Source: an uncultured Dehalococcoidia bacterium
Lineage (GTDB): Bacteria > Chloroflexota > Dehalococcoidia > Lucifugimonadales > Lucifugimonadaceae
DNA length: 64,000 bases
NCBI GenBank assembly: GCA_958295935.1
Contig: OY282385.1
Location: 620,001 to 684,000, forward strand
Reading direction: 5' to 3'
How positions within the stretch are numbered: the first letter of the stretch is position 1; the number at the start of each line of letters is the position of its first letter. Positions 7,756-16,345 of the stretch are shown here, piece after piece. A program made the position numbers and the translations under genes. The notes under the pieces are model-generated. The model saw only the letters and a program-made list of their open reading frames with translations. It had not been told where the DNA came from and ran no database searches.

Positions 7756-9594
7756 ATGAACATATTTAACAGGTTTAAGGGTGCCTTCATCGGCGCTTTG
7801 CTCACCGGCGCACTCATCGCAGTCGCCGCGTGCGGCGGGGACGGCGACCCCACACAAGTCGCTCCGGCCGCAACTGCCATGCCCGCCATGCCCGCTGCAA
7901 CCGCCATGCCCGCTGCAACCGCCATGCCCGCTGCAACTGCCATGGCTGGACAGAGAGCCGCTCCGGCCGCAACCGCCATGCCCGCTGCAACTGCCAGGCC
8001 CGCCATGCCCGCTGCAACTGCTAGGCCGGTCGCAACTGCCATGATGGAAAAGCCAAAGGACGAACGATTCGGCGGACAACTCACCGTCACACTTGGCGCT
8101 GCCATCTCCACTCTAGACGTACACAGAACCACAGGAACCACTGCAAACACCATCGCATACGCAGTACAAGAGTTCCTCTTCGCATACAACGAACAACTCC
8201 AGGCACAGCCCCTGCTCATCGAAACATGGGACACGAGCGCTGACGGACTCACCTGGACCTTCAAACTCCGAGACGGCCTTACCTTCCACAACGGAAAGTC
8301 CGTAACCGCTGAGGACGCAGTGCAATCTTGGACACGATGGGCAGACCGAGACAACTACGGCTCACTCATCTTCGGGTTCATTGACGACATCTACACCACC
8401 GGACAACTCACCTTCCAGATCGACATGGTCGAACCCACCGCACTCGTGCTCGAAGGCATGGCACGAATCGGCGGATACTACCCATACGTAATGCCGCCCG
8501 AAATGTACGCCGTACCGGCAGCAGAAGGCGCAACCATACTCGTAGGCACAGGACCGTACGCCTTCGCAGAGTGGGTCCCCGGAGACCACCTGCTCGTCGA
8601 ACGATTCGAAGACTACAAGCCCGTCAGCTCCCCCTTCTCATTCATGAGCGGCGAGAAGGTCGCATACTTCGACTCCGTCGACTACGTAGTCGTACCTGAC
8701 ACCAACGCACGAATCGCCGCCCTCAGAACCGGCGAAATCGACGTGATCGACGGAGAAATCCCAAGCGACTTCGTCGACACCCTAGCCGAAGACCCAAACC
8801 TCACGGTTGAAATCTTCACCAACAACGCCACCAGAGACGGCGCATGGATCGACAACGTAGACGGACCATTCGCTGACGGAGCCATTCGACGAGCCTTCGC
8901 AATGGCATACCCAGCCGAAGACGCTCTCAGAGCAGCCGTCGGAGACGAACGCTTCTGGGACCTCTGCCCATCCATGATGGTATGCGGAGGAAACAAATGG
9001 GGCGGATTCGATGACTTCTCGGAAGACATCTACAACGCCCGGGACAAGACCGGATCCGACGGCATGACAGGACTCGAAAGAGCCAAGAAGATCGTCGCAG
9101 ACGCCGGACTCGTTGGAACAGACATCATCGTCCTACAGGCCGCAGACCGACCAAGGTTCGCAGGACCTGCCGAAATCTCAAGGCAGACTCTCGAAGAACT
9201 CGGTTTCAACGTTGACTTCAAAGTCACCGACTGGGCCACCCAGACCAACTGGCGCGAAAAGCCCGAACTATGGGACGTCTTCCACACCGCCGGAGGAGGA
9301 GCATGGGGAACCAACCCACTGCTCAACAGCTCCCTCGCCAAGAACAAGTACTGGAACAAGTACCAGGACGAATCCGGAAGAATGACCGCCCTCACCCAGC
9401 AACTCGCAAGGGCAACCTCCGCTGACGAACAACTCTCCATCGTCAAGGAGATGCAGGAAGTCTTCTGGAACGACGTGCCATACGTTTCCTTCGGTGACAC
9501 CTACGGCTCATCCGCCTACAGGTCTGACATTGCAGGCGTGAAGAAATTCCGCGGCCAGCCCTTCAACGTCTTCAACTCCTGGCGAATGCAATAG
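7756..9594 (+). CDS. ABC transporter substrate-binding lipoprotein, family 5 (peptide/nickel type)
   Basis: This 612-residue protein has a lipoprotein signal (residues 1-26, hydrophobic FIGALLTGALIAVAA before the lipobox Cys) followed by CGGDGD, typical of membrane-anchored solute-binding proteins. Residues about 36-98 form a low-complexity Ala/Thr/Met/Pro linker built on ATAMPA. From about residue 105 (GGQLTVTLGA, STLDVHRTT) the family 5 domain follows, with ADGLTWTFKLRDGLTFHNGK and LTAED-like TAEDAVQSW, which is the diagnostic region. The protein should capture oligopeptides or related substrates and hand them to the permeases encoded downstream. A strong ribosome-binding site precedes it. 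A rho-independent terminator lies just after the gene, so it may be made in excess over the transport machinery. No feature identifies the substrate. Confidence 0.95.
   Translation: MNIFNRFKGAFIGALLTGALIAVAACGGDGDPTQVAPAATAMPAMPAATAMPAATAMPAATAMAGQRAAPAATAMPAATARPAMPAATARPVATAMMEKPKDERFGGQLTVTLGAAISTLDVHRTTGTTANTIAYAVQEFLFAYNEQLQAQPLLIETWDTSADGLTWTFKLRDGLTFHNGKSVTAEDAVQSWTRWADRDNYGSLIFGFIDDIYTTGQLTFQIDMVEPTALVLEGMARIGGYYPYVMPPEMYAVPAAEGATILVGTGPYAFAEWVPGDHLLVERFEDYKPVSSPFSFMSGEKVAYFDSVDYVVVPDTNARIAALRTGEIDVIDGEIPSDFVDTLAEDPNLTVEIFTNNATRDGAWIDNVDGPFADGAIRRAFAMAYPAEDALRAAVGDERFWDLCPSMMVCGGNKWGGFDDFSEDIYNARDKTGSDGMTGLERAKKIVADAGLVGTDIIVLQAADRPRFAGPAEISRQTLEELGFNVDFKVTDWATQTNWREKPELWDVFHTAGGGAWGTNPLLNSSLAKNKYWNKYQDESGRMTALTQQLARATSADEQLSIVKEMQEVFWNDVPYVSFGDTYGSSAYRSDIAGVKKFRGQPFNVFNSWRMQ
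7861..8040 (+). repeat. in-frame 18-bp degenerate repeats coding an Ala/Thr/Met/Pro linker
   Basis: Copies of GCAACTGCCATGCCCGCT and near variants run through this stretch and code ATAMPA or ATARPA. They form the flexible spacer between the lipid anchor and the binding domain. Repeats of this kind change length easily, so linker length probably differs between strains. Confidence 0.8.
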
Positions 9595-9620
9595 CCGGGA
9601 AAACCACTCGCGACCTACCG

Positions 9621-9664
9621 AGAAGGCCGGCCGATGCAACGCGCACCGGCCGGCCTTCTTTGAT
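9621..9664 (+). terminator. rho-independent terminator after the binding-protein gene
   Basis: A 13-bp perfect stem pairs 9621-9633 (AGAAGGCCGGCCG) with 9647-9659 around a 13-nt loop and ends in a short T-rich stretch (CTTCTTTGATAA). It is 27 nt after the stop codon at 9594. It would separate the highly needed binding protein from the permease genes or attenuate read-through into them. Confidence 0.85.
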
Positions 9665-9799
9665 AATAGGCGTCTACACGGGCCCCAGACCCCCACCCCA
9701 CTCGCCCACCGCGCCACCAACACGTAGAATGCACGAACACGCGCCCCTGCCCTGCCGTCTCCACGCTGACAGCCGCGCACATACACAGACAGATCTCAC
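9665..9799. other. intergenic region before the permease genes
   Basis: The 135 nt between terminator and permease contain no recognisable gene. They probably hold a secondary promoter for the permease-ATPase part, but no clear -35/-10 pair is visible. There is no strong Shine-Dalgarno in front of the TTG start at 9800. Confidence 0.4.
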
Positions 9800-10741
9800 T
9801 TGACCGCTTACATCATCAAACGCGTCCTCGCCGTAATCCCCATCCTCATCTTCGTAGGAGTGGTCACCTTCTCCCTCGTACACATTGCCCCGGGAGACGC
9901 AGCCAACATCATGGCCGGTGACTACGCAGGACCCGACGACGTAAAACTCATACGGAAAGAACTAGGTCTCGATAAACCCGTTATGCAGCAGTTCGTAGAG
10001 TGGGTTGGAAGAACCATCAGAGGAGACCTAGGATCCTCCATCTTCTCCGGAATATCCGTCATAGATCTCGTAAGAACACGCATCGGAGCCACTCTAAGCC
10101 TAACCATCACCGGCGGAATACTCGCCGTGCTCCTAGGAATACCCCTCGGAGTCATCGCAGCGTGGAAAGCCGGATCCTTCATAGACCGATTCGTTCAGAT
10201 ATGGGCCGCCGCAGGTATTTCCATACCAGGATTCTGGCTCGGCTTCATCATGATATGGGCCTTCTCTGTAAACCTCAGGTGGTTCCCGGTAATCGGATAC
10301 GTACCGCCAACTGAAAGCATCACTGACTGGATCAGGCACATCACGCTACCAACCATACTTCTCGGAATAAACGGCTCGGCCATAATCGTAAGAATGACAA
10401 GAGCCGCACTGCTTGAAGTCTTCCGAGAAGACTACATACGAACTGCACGATCCAAAGGACTCGCAGAATCAGCCATTCTCTTCAGACACGCACTCCGCTC
10501 AGGAGCCATCCCCATCATCACCGTCATAGGCTTCCTCGCAGCCGCCCTCATCACAGGCACCGTCGTCACCGAAACCGTCTTCACCATCCCGGGACTCGGA
10601 AGACTCGTAGCCGAAACCGTACAGACCAGAGACTTCCCCATAGTCCAGTCACTCCTCATGCTGCTCGCAACCGTCTACGTATTCGTAAACCTCATCGTAG
10701 ACATCTCATACGTCGTCTTAGACCCCAGGGTAAGGCTGTAG
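9800..10741 (+). CDS. ABC transporter permease, DppB/OppB type
   Basis: This 313-residue inner-membrane protein opens with the typical first helix after a short basic stretch (IIKRVLAVIPILIFVGVVTF). It has about six hydrophobic segments and the cytoplasmic EAA loop EDYIRTARSKGLAESAILF near residues 212-230, which docks on the ATPase. It ends with the usual DPRVRL tail. It forms half of the transmembrane channel of the peptide importer. The start is TTG at 9800, chosen because the conserved first helix begins there. The next permease gene starts directly after the stop codon (10742), so the two are co-transcribed and probably translationally coupled. Confidence 0.95.
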   Translation: MTAYIIKRVLAVIPILIFVGVVTFSLVHIAPGDAANIMAGDYAGPDDVKLIRKELGLDKPVMQQFVEWVGRTIRGDLGSSIFSGISVIDLVRTRIGATLSLTITGGILAVLLGIPLGVIAAWKAGSFIDRFVQIWAAAGISIPGFWLGFIMIWAFSVNLRWFPVIGYVPPTESITDWIRHITLPTILLGINGSAIIVRMTRAALLEVFREDYIRTARSKGLAESAILFRHALRSGAIPIITVIGFLAAALITGTVVTETVFTIPGLGRLVAETVQTRDFPIVQSLLMLLATVYVFVNLIVDISYVVLDPRVRL

Positions 10742-11665
10742 ATGAACGTGGACGCAAAAACCGCAGAACCCATACTCATCGTAACCCCTCCCCTTGCCGA
10801 ACGCATGACGGTATGGCGGCGCTCCACGTTCCGAATACTCCGCGCAAACCCAAACCTCGCCGCAGGCATGTTCGTTCTAATCGTCATGTCCACGCTCGCC
10901 ATCATTACAGCCACGCCATGGGCACAATCCATCGCAAGATACGACCCAGTCAAACTCTCCGTCACAGAAAGAATAAACAGACCCAACGGTGACCACTGGT
11001 TCGGTACGGACAGCCTCGGAAGAGACGTCTTCTCCAGAACCCTGCACGGCTCCAAAACCTCTCTCATCGTAGCCTCCTCCGTCGCAGGAATAGTCACACT
11101 CGTAGGTACGGCCCTCGGAGTCGTCGTCGGGTACAACCGCATTGCAGACAACATCGTCATGAGAATCATGGACGGACTCATGTCGTTCCCAACCCTCGTT
11201 CTAGCCCTTGCCCTCGTCGCAACTCTCGGATCCAGCCTCTTCAACGTCATTCTCGTCATCGCCATCGTCGATACCCCAGGCATGACCAGAGTTGTCCGAG
11301 GAGTCGTGCTAAGCATCCGAGAAAGGCCATACGTCGACGCCGCAAGAATGTCCGGCGCAAGCCTCCCAAGAATCCTCGCCATTCACATCGCCCCAAACAC
11401 CCTCGCACCCGTCATCATCCAGGCATCCGTCTTCTTCGCAGGCGCTGTACTCACCGAGGCCGCACTAGGCTTCCTAGGAGTTGGAACACCCGAATTCATA
11501 CCCAGCTGGGGAAACATCATCGCCAGCGGACGACAGTTCATACAGGTAGGATTCTGGATAGCATTCTTCCCAGGCGTATTCCTAGCCGTCACCGTTCTCG
11601 CCACCAACCTCGTGGGAGACGGGCTGAGGGACGTCCTAGACCCAAGGCTAAGGGGATCGCGCTAA
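10742..11665 (+). CDS. ABC transporter permease, DppC/OppC type
   Basis: This 307-residue membrane protein is the partner of the preceding permease. An N-terminal cytoplasmic stretch leads into the first helix (LAAGMFVLIVMSTLAIIT). The DppC signature HWFGTDSLGRDVFSRTLHG lies near residues 81-100, and the EAA loop RPYVDAARMSGASLPRIL near 196-213. The C-terminus is DGLRDVLDPRL, as usual. The ATG follows the upstream stop without a gap. A small lipoprotein gene follows after 22-25 nt. Confidence 0.95.
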   Translation: MNVDAKTAEPILIVTPPLAERMTVWRRSTFRILRANPNLAAGMFVLIVMSTLAIITATPWAQSIARYDPVKLSVTERINRPNGDHWFGTDSLGRDVFSRTLHGSKTSLIVASSVAGIVTLVGTALGVVVGYNRIADNIVMRIMDGLMSFPTLVLALALVATLGSSLFNVILVIAIVDTPGMTRVVRGVVLSIRERPYVDAARMSGASLPRILAIHIAPNTLAPVIIQASVFFAGAVLTEAALGFLGVGTPEFIPSWGNIIASGRQFIQVGFWIAFFPGVFLAVTVLATNLVGDGLRDVLDPRLRGSR

Positions 11666-11687
11666 TACTCAGCCATACGAAAAAACA

Positions 11688-12356
11688 GTGATGGAAACCA
11701 ATATGCACAAACAACCGGAAAACCAAGAAGAACGCTCGAAAAACTGGAACCGATTCGCCCTCGCCGCTCTCATCGCAGCGCTCACCGCGCTCGCAGCATG
11801 TGGAGGAGGATCAGGCGGCGCAGACAACGGAGACTCAGCCCCCCAGGGACCTGGAAAGGTCATCACGCCAACCCCCCTGACCGGCGCATGGCCCATACCC
11901 GCAAGCGGAACCGAAATCGCACCCCCATCGACCCCAACGCCAACCGCAGTCGTTCAGCCAACCTCCACGCCAACCCCGCCGCCCAGGACCGTAACCGAAG
12001 AAATCACCGGCGAACTGGTCGACAACATCTCCGAAGAAGAATTCCCGAGAATCAGCGCCCGCGTACTCGAACGAGACTTCAGGCGCACAGAGGGATACGC
12101 TCAGGAAAACATCGGAAAGTCTTTCCTCATATGGGGAGAAGTCATCATTGCAGACCGAAGAGATGACAACAGCGCTTTCGTTGAGTTCAAAGCCGGCAGA
12201 GGAAAGGTCATCTGCAACTTCGAAGTCATAACCGACGCCGAACTAAGGCGCCTATCCCCCGACGGAACCAACGCCGTGACCGGAACCGTTGAGGAATGGG
12301 ACGCGGAAAACCGCATCCTAACCGCCAACAACTGCCGCATAGTCCTAGGCTTCTAG
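11688..12356 (+). CDS. small lipoprotein with OB-fold (tRNA_anti-like) C-terminal domain
   Basis: The 222-residue product has an N-terminal polar stretch, a hydrophobic segment (FALAALIAALTALAAC) ending in a lipobox Cys and CGGGSGG, a Pro/Thr linker (about residues 60-105) and a compact C-terminal domain. That domain has the pattern GKSFLIWGEVIIADR, then GRGKVICNFE, then AVTGTVEEWDAENRILTANNC, which resembles the tRNA_anti-like OB fold found in secreted bacterial proteins. The start may be GTG at 11688 or ATG at 11691; an ATG at 11703 is also possible. It lies between the permease and ATPase genes of the importer on the same strand. That placement is unusual and suggests an accessory part of the transport system, but its function is not known. 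Confidence 0.75.
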   Translation: MMETNMHKQPENQEERSKNWNRFALAALIAALTALAACGGGSGGADNGDSAPQGPGKVITPTPLTGAWPIPASGTEIAPPSTPTPTAVVQPTSTPTPPPRTVTEEITGELVDNISEEEFPRISARVLERDFRRTEGYAQENIGKSFLIWGEVIIADRRDDNSAFVEFKAGRGKVICNFEVITDAELRRLSPDGTNAVTGTVEEWDAENRILTANNCRIVLGF

Positions 12357-12415
12357 AGCCCCTGCCCGAAAAACCCGACACACACGACCACACCCAACAG
12401 CACAACCGCACTCAC

Positions 12416-13441
12416 ATGGTCTCAACACTCCAAAGCGACAGCGGACATCTGCTCGAAGTCCACGACCTGCAAACCCACTTCACCACCTCAGACGGAGTGG
12501 TAAAGGCCGTGGACGGCGTTTCCTTTCACCTCGACCAGGGAGAAGTGCTCGGACTCGTAGGCGAAAGCGGCTGCGGAAAAAGCGTCTCAGCCCTCTCCAT
12601 AATGAGGCTCATTCCAAATCCGCCAGGAGAGATCGTCGAAGGAAAGGTCATCTTCGAAGGACAAGACCTCCTCAAAGTCTCCGAAGCACAAATGAGACAG
12701 GTCCGCGGAAGCCGCATAAGCATGATCTTCCAGGAACCCATGACTTCCCTCACACCGGTTCTATCCATCGGAAGACAACTACGAGAATCCCTTGAACTGC
12801 ACCTCAACATGACCAGGCAGCAAGCCGAAGGCAGAGCCGTAGAACTACTCGATATGGTCGGCATACCGGACGCAGCCCGCAGAGTTACCGACTACCCACA
12901 CCAACTCTCCGGCGGACAGCGTCAGCGCGTCATGATCGCCATCGCTATGAGCTGCACCCCAAAACTACTCATCGCCGACGAGGCCACAACCGCTCTCGAC
13001 GTAACCATTCAGGCACAAATACTCGAACTCATGAAAGACCTCACACAGCAGTTCGGTACCGCCGTAATCATCATCACCCACAACCTCGGAGTCGTCGCCA
13101 GATACGCAGACCGCGTAAACGTCATGTACGCCGGAAAAATCCGAGAAACCGGACGCGCCGACGAAATCTACGAAAACCCAAAGCACCCATACACCGTCGG
13201 ACTACTCAGCTCAGTACCCAGGCTAGACGTGCCCGCAGACCAGAAACTCGAACCCATAAGAGGAGACGTGCCAAACCTCATGGACCTGCCCGAAGGATGC
13301 ACCTTCAGGGACAGATGCGATTGGGCCGTAGACAGATGCGCAGAAGATGACCCGCCCCTCGAAGAGGTCACCCCCGGACACAGCGCAGCATGCTGGGAAA
13401 AGCACCGCGTACGCGCACACGCAAAGGCCGCCGCAAAGTGA
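12416..13441 (+). CDS. ABC transporter ATP-binding protein, DppD/OppD type
   Basis: From ATG 12416 the product is 341 residues. It has Walker A GESGCGKS (49-56), Q-loop FQEPMTSL, signature LSGGQRQR (164-171), Walker B LLIADEA (184-190) and the switch His222 in ITHN. The C-terminal oligopeptide-transporter extension has the paired cysteines [14 protein letters not shown] that bind an iron-sulfur cluster in some relatives. It powers the importer as a heterodimer with the next gene product. The frame is open upstream to 12296, but that would overlap the lipoprotein gene and precede the conserved start of the domain. No Shine-Dalgarno is visible before the ATG. Its stop overlaps the start of the next gene. 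Confidence 0.95.
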   Translation: MVSTLQSDSGHLLEVHDLQTHFTTSDGVVKAVDGVSFHLDQGEVLGLVGESGCGKSVSALSIMRLIPNPPGEIVEGKVIFEGQDLLKVSEAQMRQVRGSRISMIFQEPMTSLTPVLSIGRQLRESLELHLNMTRQQAEGRAVELLDMVGIPDAARRVTDYPHQLSGGQRQRVMIAIAMSCTPKLLIADEATTALDVTIQAQILELMKDLTQQFGTAVIIITHNLGVVARYADRVNVMYAGKIRETGRADEIYENPKHPYTVGLLSSVPRLDVPADQKLEPIRGDVPNLMDLPEGCTFRDRCDWAVDRCAEDDPPLEEVTPGHSAACWEKHRVRAHAKAAAK

Positions 13442-14487
13442 CCACGGCAACCCAACACGCAGCAGACACCGCCAATCCCGACCAGAACGGCGCAGCCCCT
13501 CTGCTCGAAGTGCGCAACCTCAAAGTCCACTTCCCCGTCACTAAAGGACTCATTCTCCAGAGAAGATCCGGAGAAATAAAAGCCGTCGACGGCGTAAGTC
13601 TCACAGTCATGCCCGGAGAAACACTCGGACTCGTAGGAGAAAGTGGCTCCGGAAAAACCACCGCCGGACGTGCCATCGTACGACTGCAGGAAGCCACCGC
13701 AGGACAAATCTCCCTCGAAGGAGAAGACATCACAAACCTCAGCGGCGCAAGACTACGACGCGCACGACGAAAGATGGGTATGGTCTTCCAGGACCCATAC
13801 GGATCGCTAAACCCCAGGATGACAGCCGGAAGTATCGTCGGAGAACCTCTGGTCATACACAAGATGCACGACAACAAGAGAGACTACCGCCAGCGCATCG
13901 CAGAACTCTTCAGCATCGTCGGACTAAACCCCTCCATGGCAAACCGATACCCCCATGAGTTCTCCGGAGGACAGAGACAAAGATTAGGCGTCGCAAGAGC
14001 TCTCGCAGCACGCCCAAAACTCATCGTGCTAGACGAACCCGTCTCAGCCCTCGACGTCTCCATACAAGCGCAGGTCATCAACCTACTCAAAGAACTCCAA
14101 CAGCAATTCGGCCTCGCATACCTGTTCATCGCACACGACCTCTCCGTAGTCAGACACACCAGCCACCGAGTAGCCGTCATGTACCTCGGCAAGGTCGTCG
14201 AAATAGCCCCAAGAGATGAACTCTACGAAAACCCGCTCCACCCATACACCCAAGCCCTGCTCTCAGCAGTACCCACGCCAGACCCTCGCCTCGAACGAGA
14301 GCGACAACGCATAGTACTCCAGGGAGACATACCAAGCCCCGAAAACCCGCCCACAGGCTGCGTCTTTCACACCAGGTGCCCCGTCGCAGCGCAAGACTGC
14401 TCCCAATACGTCCCCGAACTGCGTGAAATTACACCCCGACACTGGGTCGCCTGCATCAAGACCGAAGGATACGGACCCTACGCATAG
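13438..14487 (+). CDS. ABC transporter ATP-binding protein, DppF/OppF type
   Basis: The GTG at 13438 overlaps the upstream stop as GTGA, a classic 4-nt translational coupling, and gives 349 residues. An ATG 48 nt earlier lies within the upstream gene and is less likely. Motifs are [13 protein letters not shown], Walker A GESGSGKT (67-74), [12 protein letters not shown], signature FSGGQRQR near 178, Walker [13 protein letters not shown] and the switch His in IAHDLSVV. The C-terminal Cys-containing region is GCVFHTRCP. It pairs with the preceding ATPase. Confidence 0.95.
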   Translation: MTTATQHAADTANPDQNGAAPLLEVRNLKVHFPVTKGLILQRRSGEIKAVDGVSLTVMPGETLGLVGESGSGKTTAGRAIVRLQEATAGQISLEGEDITNLSGARLRRARRKMGMVFQDPYGSLNPRMTAGSIVGEPLVIHKMHDNKRDYRQRIAELFSIVGLNPSMANRYPHEFSGGQRQRLGVARALAARPKLIVLDEPVSALDVSIQAQVINLLKELQQQFGLAYLFIAHDLSVVRHTSHRVAVMYLGKVVEIAPRDELYENPLHPYTQALLSAVPTPDPRLERERQRIVLQGDIPSPENPPTGCVFHTRCPVAAQDCSQYVPELREITPRHWVACIKTEGYGPYA

Positions 14488-14539
14488 GCCCGCGCCCCGG
14501 CTAGCCCCCCCACAAGCGCGAGCCCACGGAGACCAAACC

Positions 14540-16135
14540 TTGCACGACCTCATCATAAAAGGCGGAACCATCATCGACGGCTCCGGCTCCCCCGCTTTCA
14601 ACGCAGACATCGCAGTCGATGGAGACGCCATAACCGCCATCGGACGCATCGAAGCGCAAGCCAAACAAGAAATCGACGCAACCAACCTCGCAGTAGCCCC
14701 AGGCTTCATAGACCTGCACTCACACGCCGACTTCAACTTCTTCCTCGACCCAGCAGCAGACTCCAAGATCACTCAGGGCGTAACCCTCGAATACGTCGGA
14801 AACTGCGGAATCAGCTTCTGCGCCCCTATCACCGGCGCAGCAAGGGAAGACATCGAAACCAGATACGCCTGGTACTCACCCGACGGCAACGAAACACCCA
14901 ACTGGGAAAACTTCGGAGACTACCTTGACGCGCTCCAGGCCAACGGCGCCGCACTAAACGTCGCCGCACAAGTCGGACACGGAACCATACGAAGAGCCGT
15001 CATGGGCATGGACTCGCGATCCCCAGACGTCGGCCAACTACGCCGGATGAAGAACCTCGTCGCAGAGGCCCTTGACGCAGGCGCTATGGGATTCTCCACA
15101 GGACTCTCCATGGCCCCAGGATCATACTCACTCAACGTAGAGGTCATCCAACTCGTTCAAACCACCGCAGAACGCAACAAACTCTACTCGAGCCACGTAA
15201 GAGACTCCGGCACCGAAGGACCGGGACTCTTCGTAGCCACCGAAGAACTCATCGAAGCCGGAAGACAAACCGGATGCCGAATACAGTACTCGCACCTCAA
15301 GGCAAACGGAAAGATGCGAGGCAGAGCGCATGAACTCCTCAGACGCATCGAAGACGCACGACAACAGGGCGTAGACATAGCCGCTGACCAGTACCCATAC
15401 ATAGCCGCCAGCGGACCCATGAGCGGAAACGTATACCCAAGATGGGCCCTTGAAGGCGGACGAGAACTCGCACTCGAACGACTACAAGACGACGACCTCC
15501 GGGCGCAGATCAGAGACGAACTACAGCAAGGCGTCGAACGCATCGGAGGACCCGAAAAGATAATGATCGCTTCATACGTCCCCGACCGCTCCATCGAAGG
15601 CGCCGGACTCCAACAGGTCGCCAGCAAAATGGGCGCCCACTACCCCGAAGCCCTCGCAAGACTCTACGAAAAATACGACGCACAACTCATCCTGACCGGC
15701 ATGGCCCAGCCCGATGTGGACCTCATCGCAACAGCCCCCATCACCGCAATAGGCTCCGACGGAAGCTCCATCAAATCCCAGGGACCACTCTCCGCAGGAC
15801 ACCCCCACCCCCGCAGCTACGGCACATTCCCAAGATTCTTCGCAAAGTACGTGCGAGACGAAAAACTCGTCTCACTCGAAGACGCCGTTCGCAAGATGAC
15901 CGCCCTGCCCGCACAGAGACTCCAACTCACCAGACGCGGACGCCTCGCCCCCGGCTGCTTCGCAGACGTCGCTATCTTCAACCCAAACACCATCGCCGAC
16001 ACCGCAACCTTCGCACAACCTCAACAATACTCCATAGGCGTAGAACACGTACTAGTAAACGGAACCCGCACAGTCGCAAACGGAAAACCCACCGGAAAAA
16101 CTCCCGGAAAAGTCATAAGACACACCTCCGACTAG
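14540..16135 (+). CDS. N-acyl-D-amino-acid deacylase (D-aminoacylase family)
   Basis: I start at TTG 14540, which has GGAG about 9 nt upstream and puts the first strand (HDLIIKGGTIIDGSG) at the N-terminus; the product is 531 residues. The zinc set of D-aminoacylases is present: His60 and His62 in HSHAD, the bridging Cys89 in EYVGNCGIS, His219 in SSHVRDSG, His252 in YSHLKANG and catalytic Asp407 in IGSDGSS. The family removes acyl groups from N-acyl-D-amino acids or D-residue dipeptides. Residues 1-55 and the C-terminal stretch form the small beta domain (PGCFADVAIFNP). It follows the ATPase gene by 52 nt on the same strand, so imported substrates are probably deacylated in the cytoplasm by this enzyme. 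Confidence 0.93.
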   Translation: MHDLIIKGGTIIDGSGSPAFNADIAVDGDAITAIGRIEAQAKQEIDATNLAVAPGFIDLHSHADFNFFLDPAADSKITQGVTLEYVGNCGISFCAPITGAAREDIETRYAWYSPDGNETPNWENFGDYLDALQANGAALNVAAQVGHGTIRRAVMGMDSRSPDVGQLRRMKNLVAEALDAGAMGFSTGLSMAPGSYSLNVEVIQLVQTTAERNKLYSSHVRDSGTEGPGLFVATEELIEAGRQTGCRIQYSHLKANGKMRGRAHELLRRIEDARQQGVDIAADQYPYIAASGPMSGNVYPRWALEGGRELALERLQDDDLRAQIRDELQQGVERIGGPEKIMIASYVPDRSIEGAGLQQVASKMGAHYPEALARLYEKYDAQLILTGMAQPDVDLIATAPITAIGSDGSSIKSQGPLSAGHPHPRSYGTFPRFFAKYVRDEKLVSLEDAVRKMTALPAQRLQLTRRGRLAPGCFADVAIFNPNTIADTATFAQPQQYSIGVEHVLVNGTRTVANGKPTGKTPGKVIRHTSD

Positions 16136-16301
16136 ACAACCCTAAAAATCCCGTCGCCGCCTACGCAGAACCGCCGAAGGCCGGACTGCCGTTAAAAACT
16201 CGCCCGCTCGGCCGCGGCTGCCCCAAGCTCCAGCCCCTTGATCCAACGCAAAACCATCTCGACCTCTCCCCTACCCCAGCCGCCCGCCCGGCAGCGGCGT
16301 A
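16136..16301. other. intergenic boundary between catabolic region and LRR array
   Basis: The stretch up to the LRR-1 leader holds no gene. From about 16220 it already carries array-type spacer sequence (CCCCTTGATCCAACGCAAA, then CCGCCCGCCCGGCAGCGGCG), which recurs before the other LRR genes. The array edge therefore lies between 16136 and about 16215. Confidence 0.6.
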
Positions 16302-16345
16302 CCCCAAACAATCATATGATGCACCCCACCTGGAAAGAGTGGCAC
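16302..16345 (+). promoter_or_regulatory. LRR-1 leader, shortened
   Basis: The conserved CAAACAATCATATGATG is present with TATGAT at 16315-16320, but the distance to the ATG is only 25 nt. Compared with LRR-2, 14 nt are missing between two copies of GATGC. Confidence 0.65.

Noticed and set aside
7458..8354. Upstream extension of the second Ntn-hydrolase frame (299 codons)
   Set aside because: It is antisense to the binding-protein gene, rich in Met-Ala-Val patterns that mirror the repeated linker, and lies before the natural start at 7457.
12296..12415. Longer N-terminus for the DppD-type ATPase
   Set aside because: It would overlap the upstream lipoprotein gene by 61 nt and adds a Pro/His-rich stretch not seen in the family.
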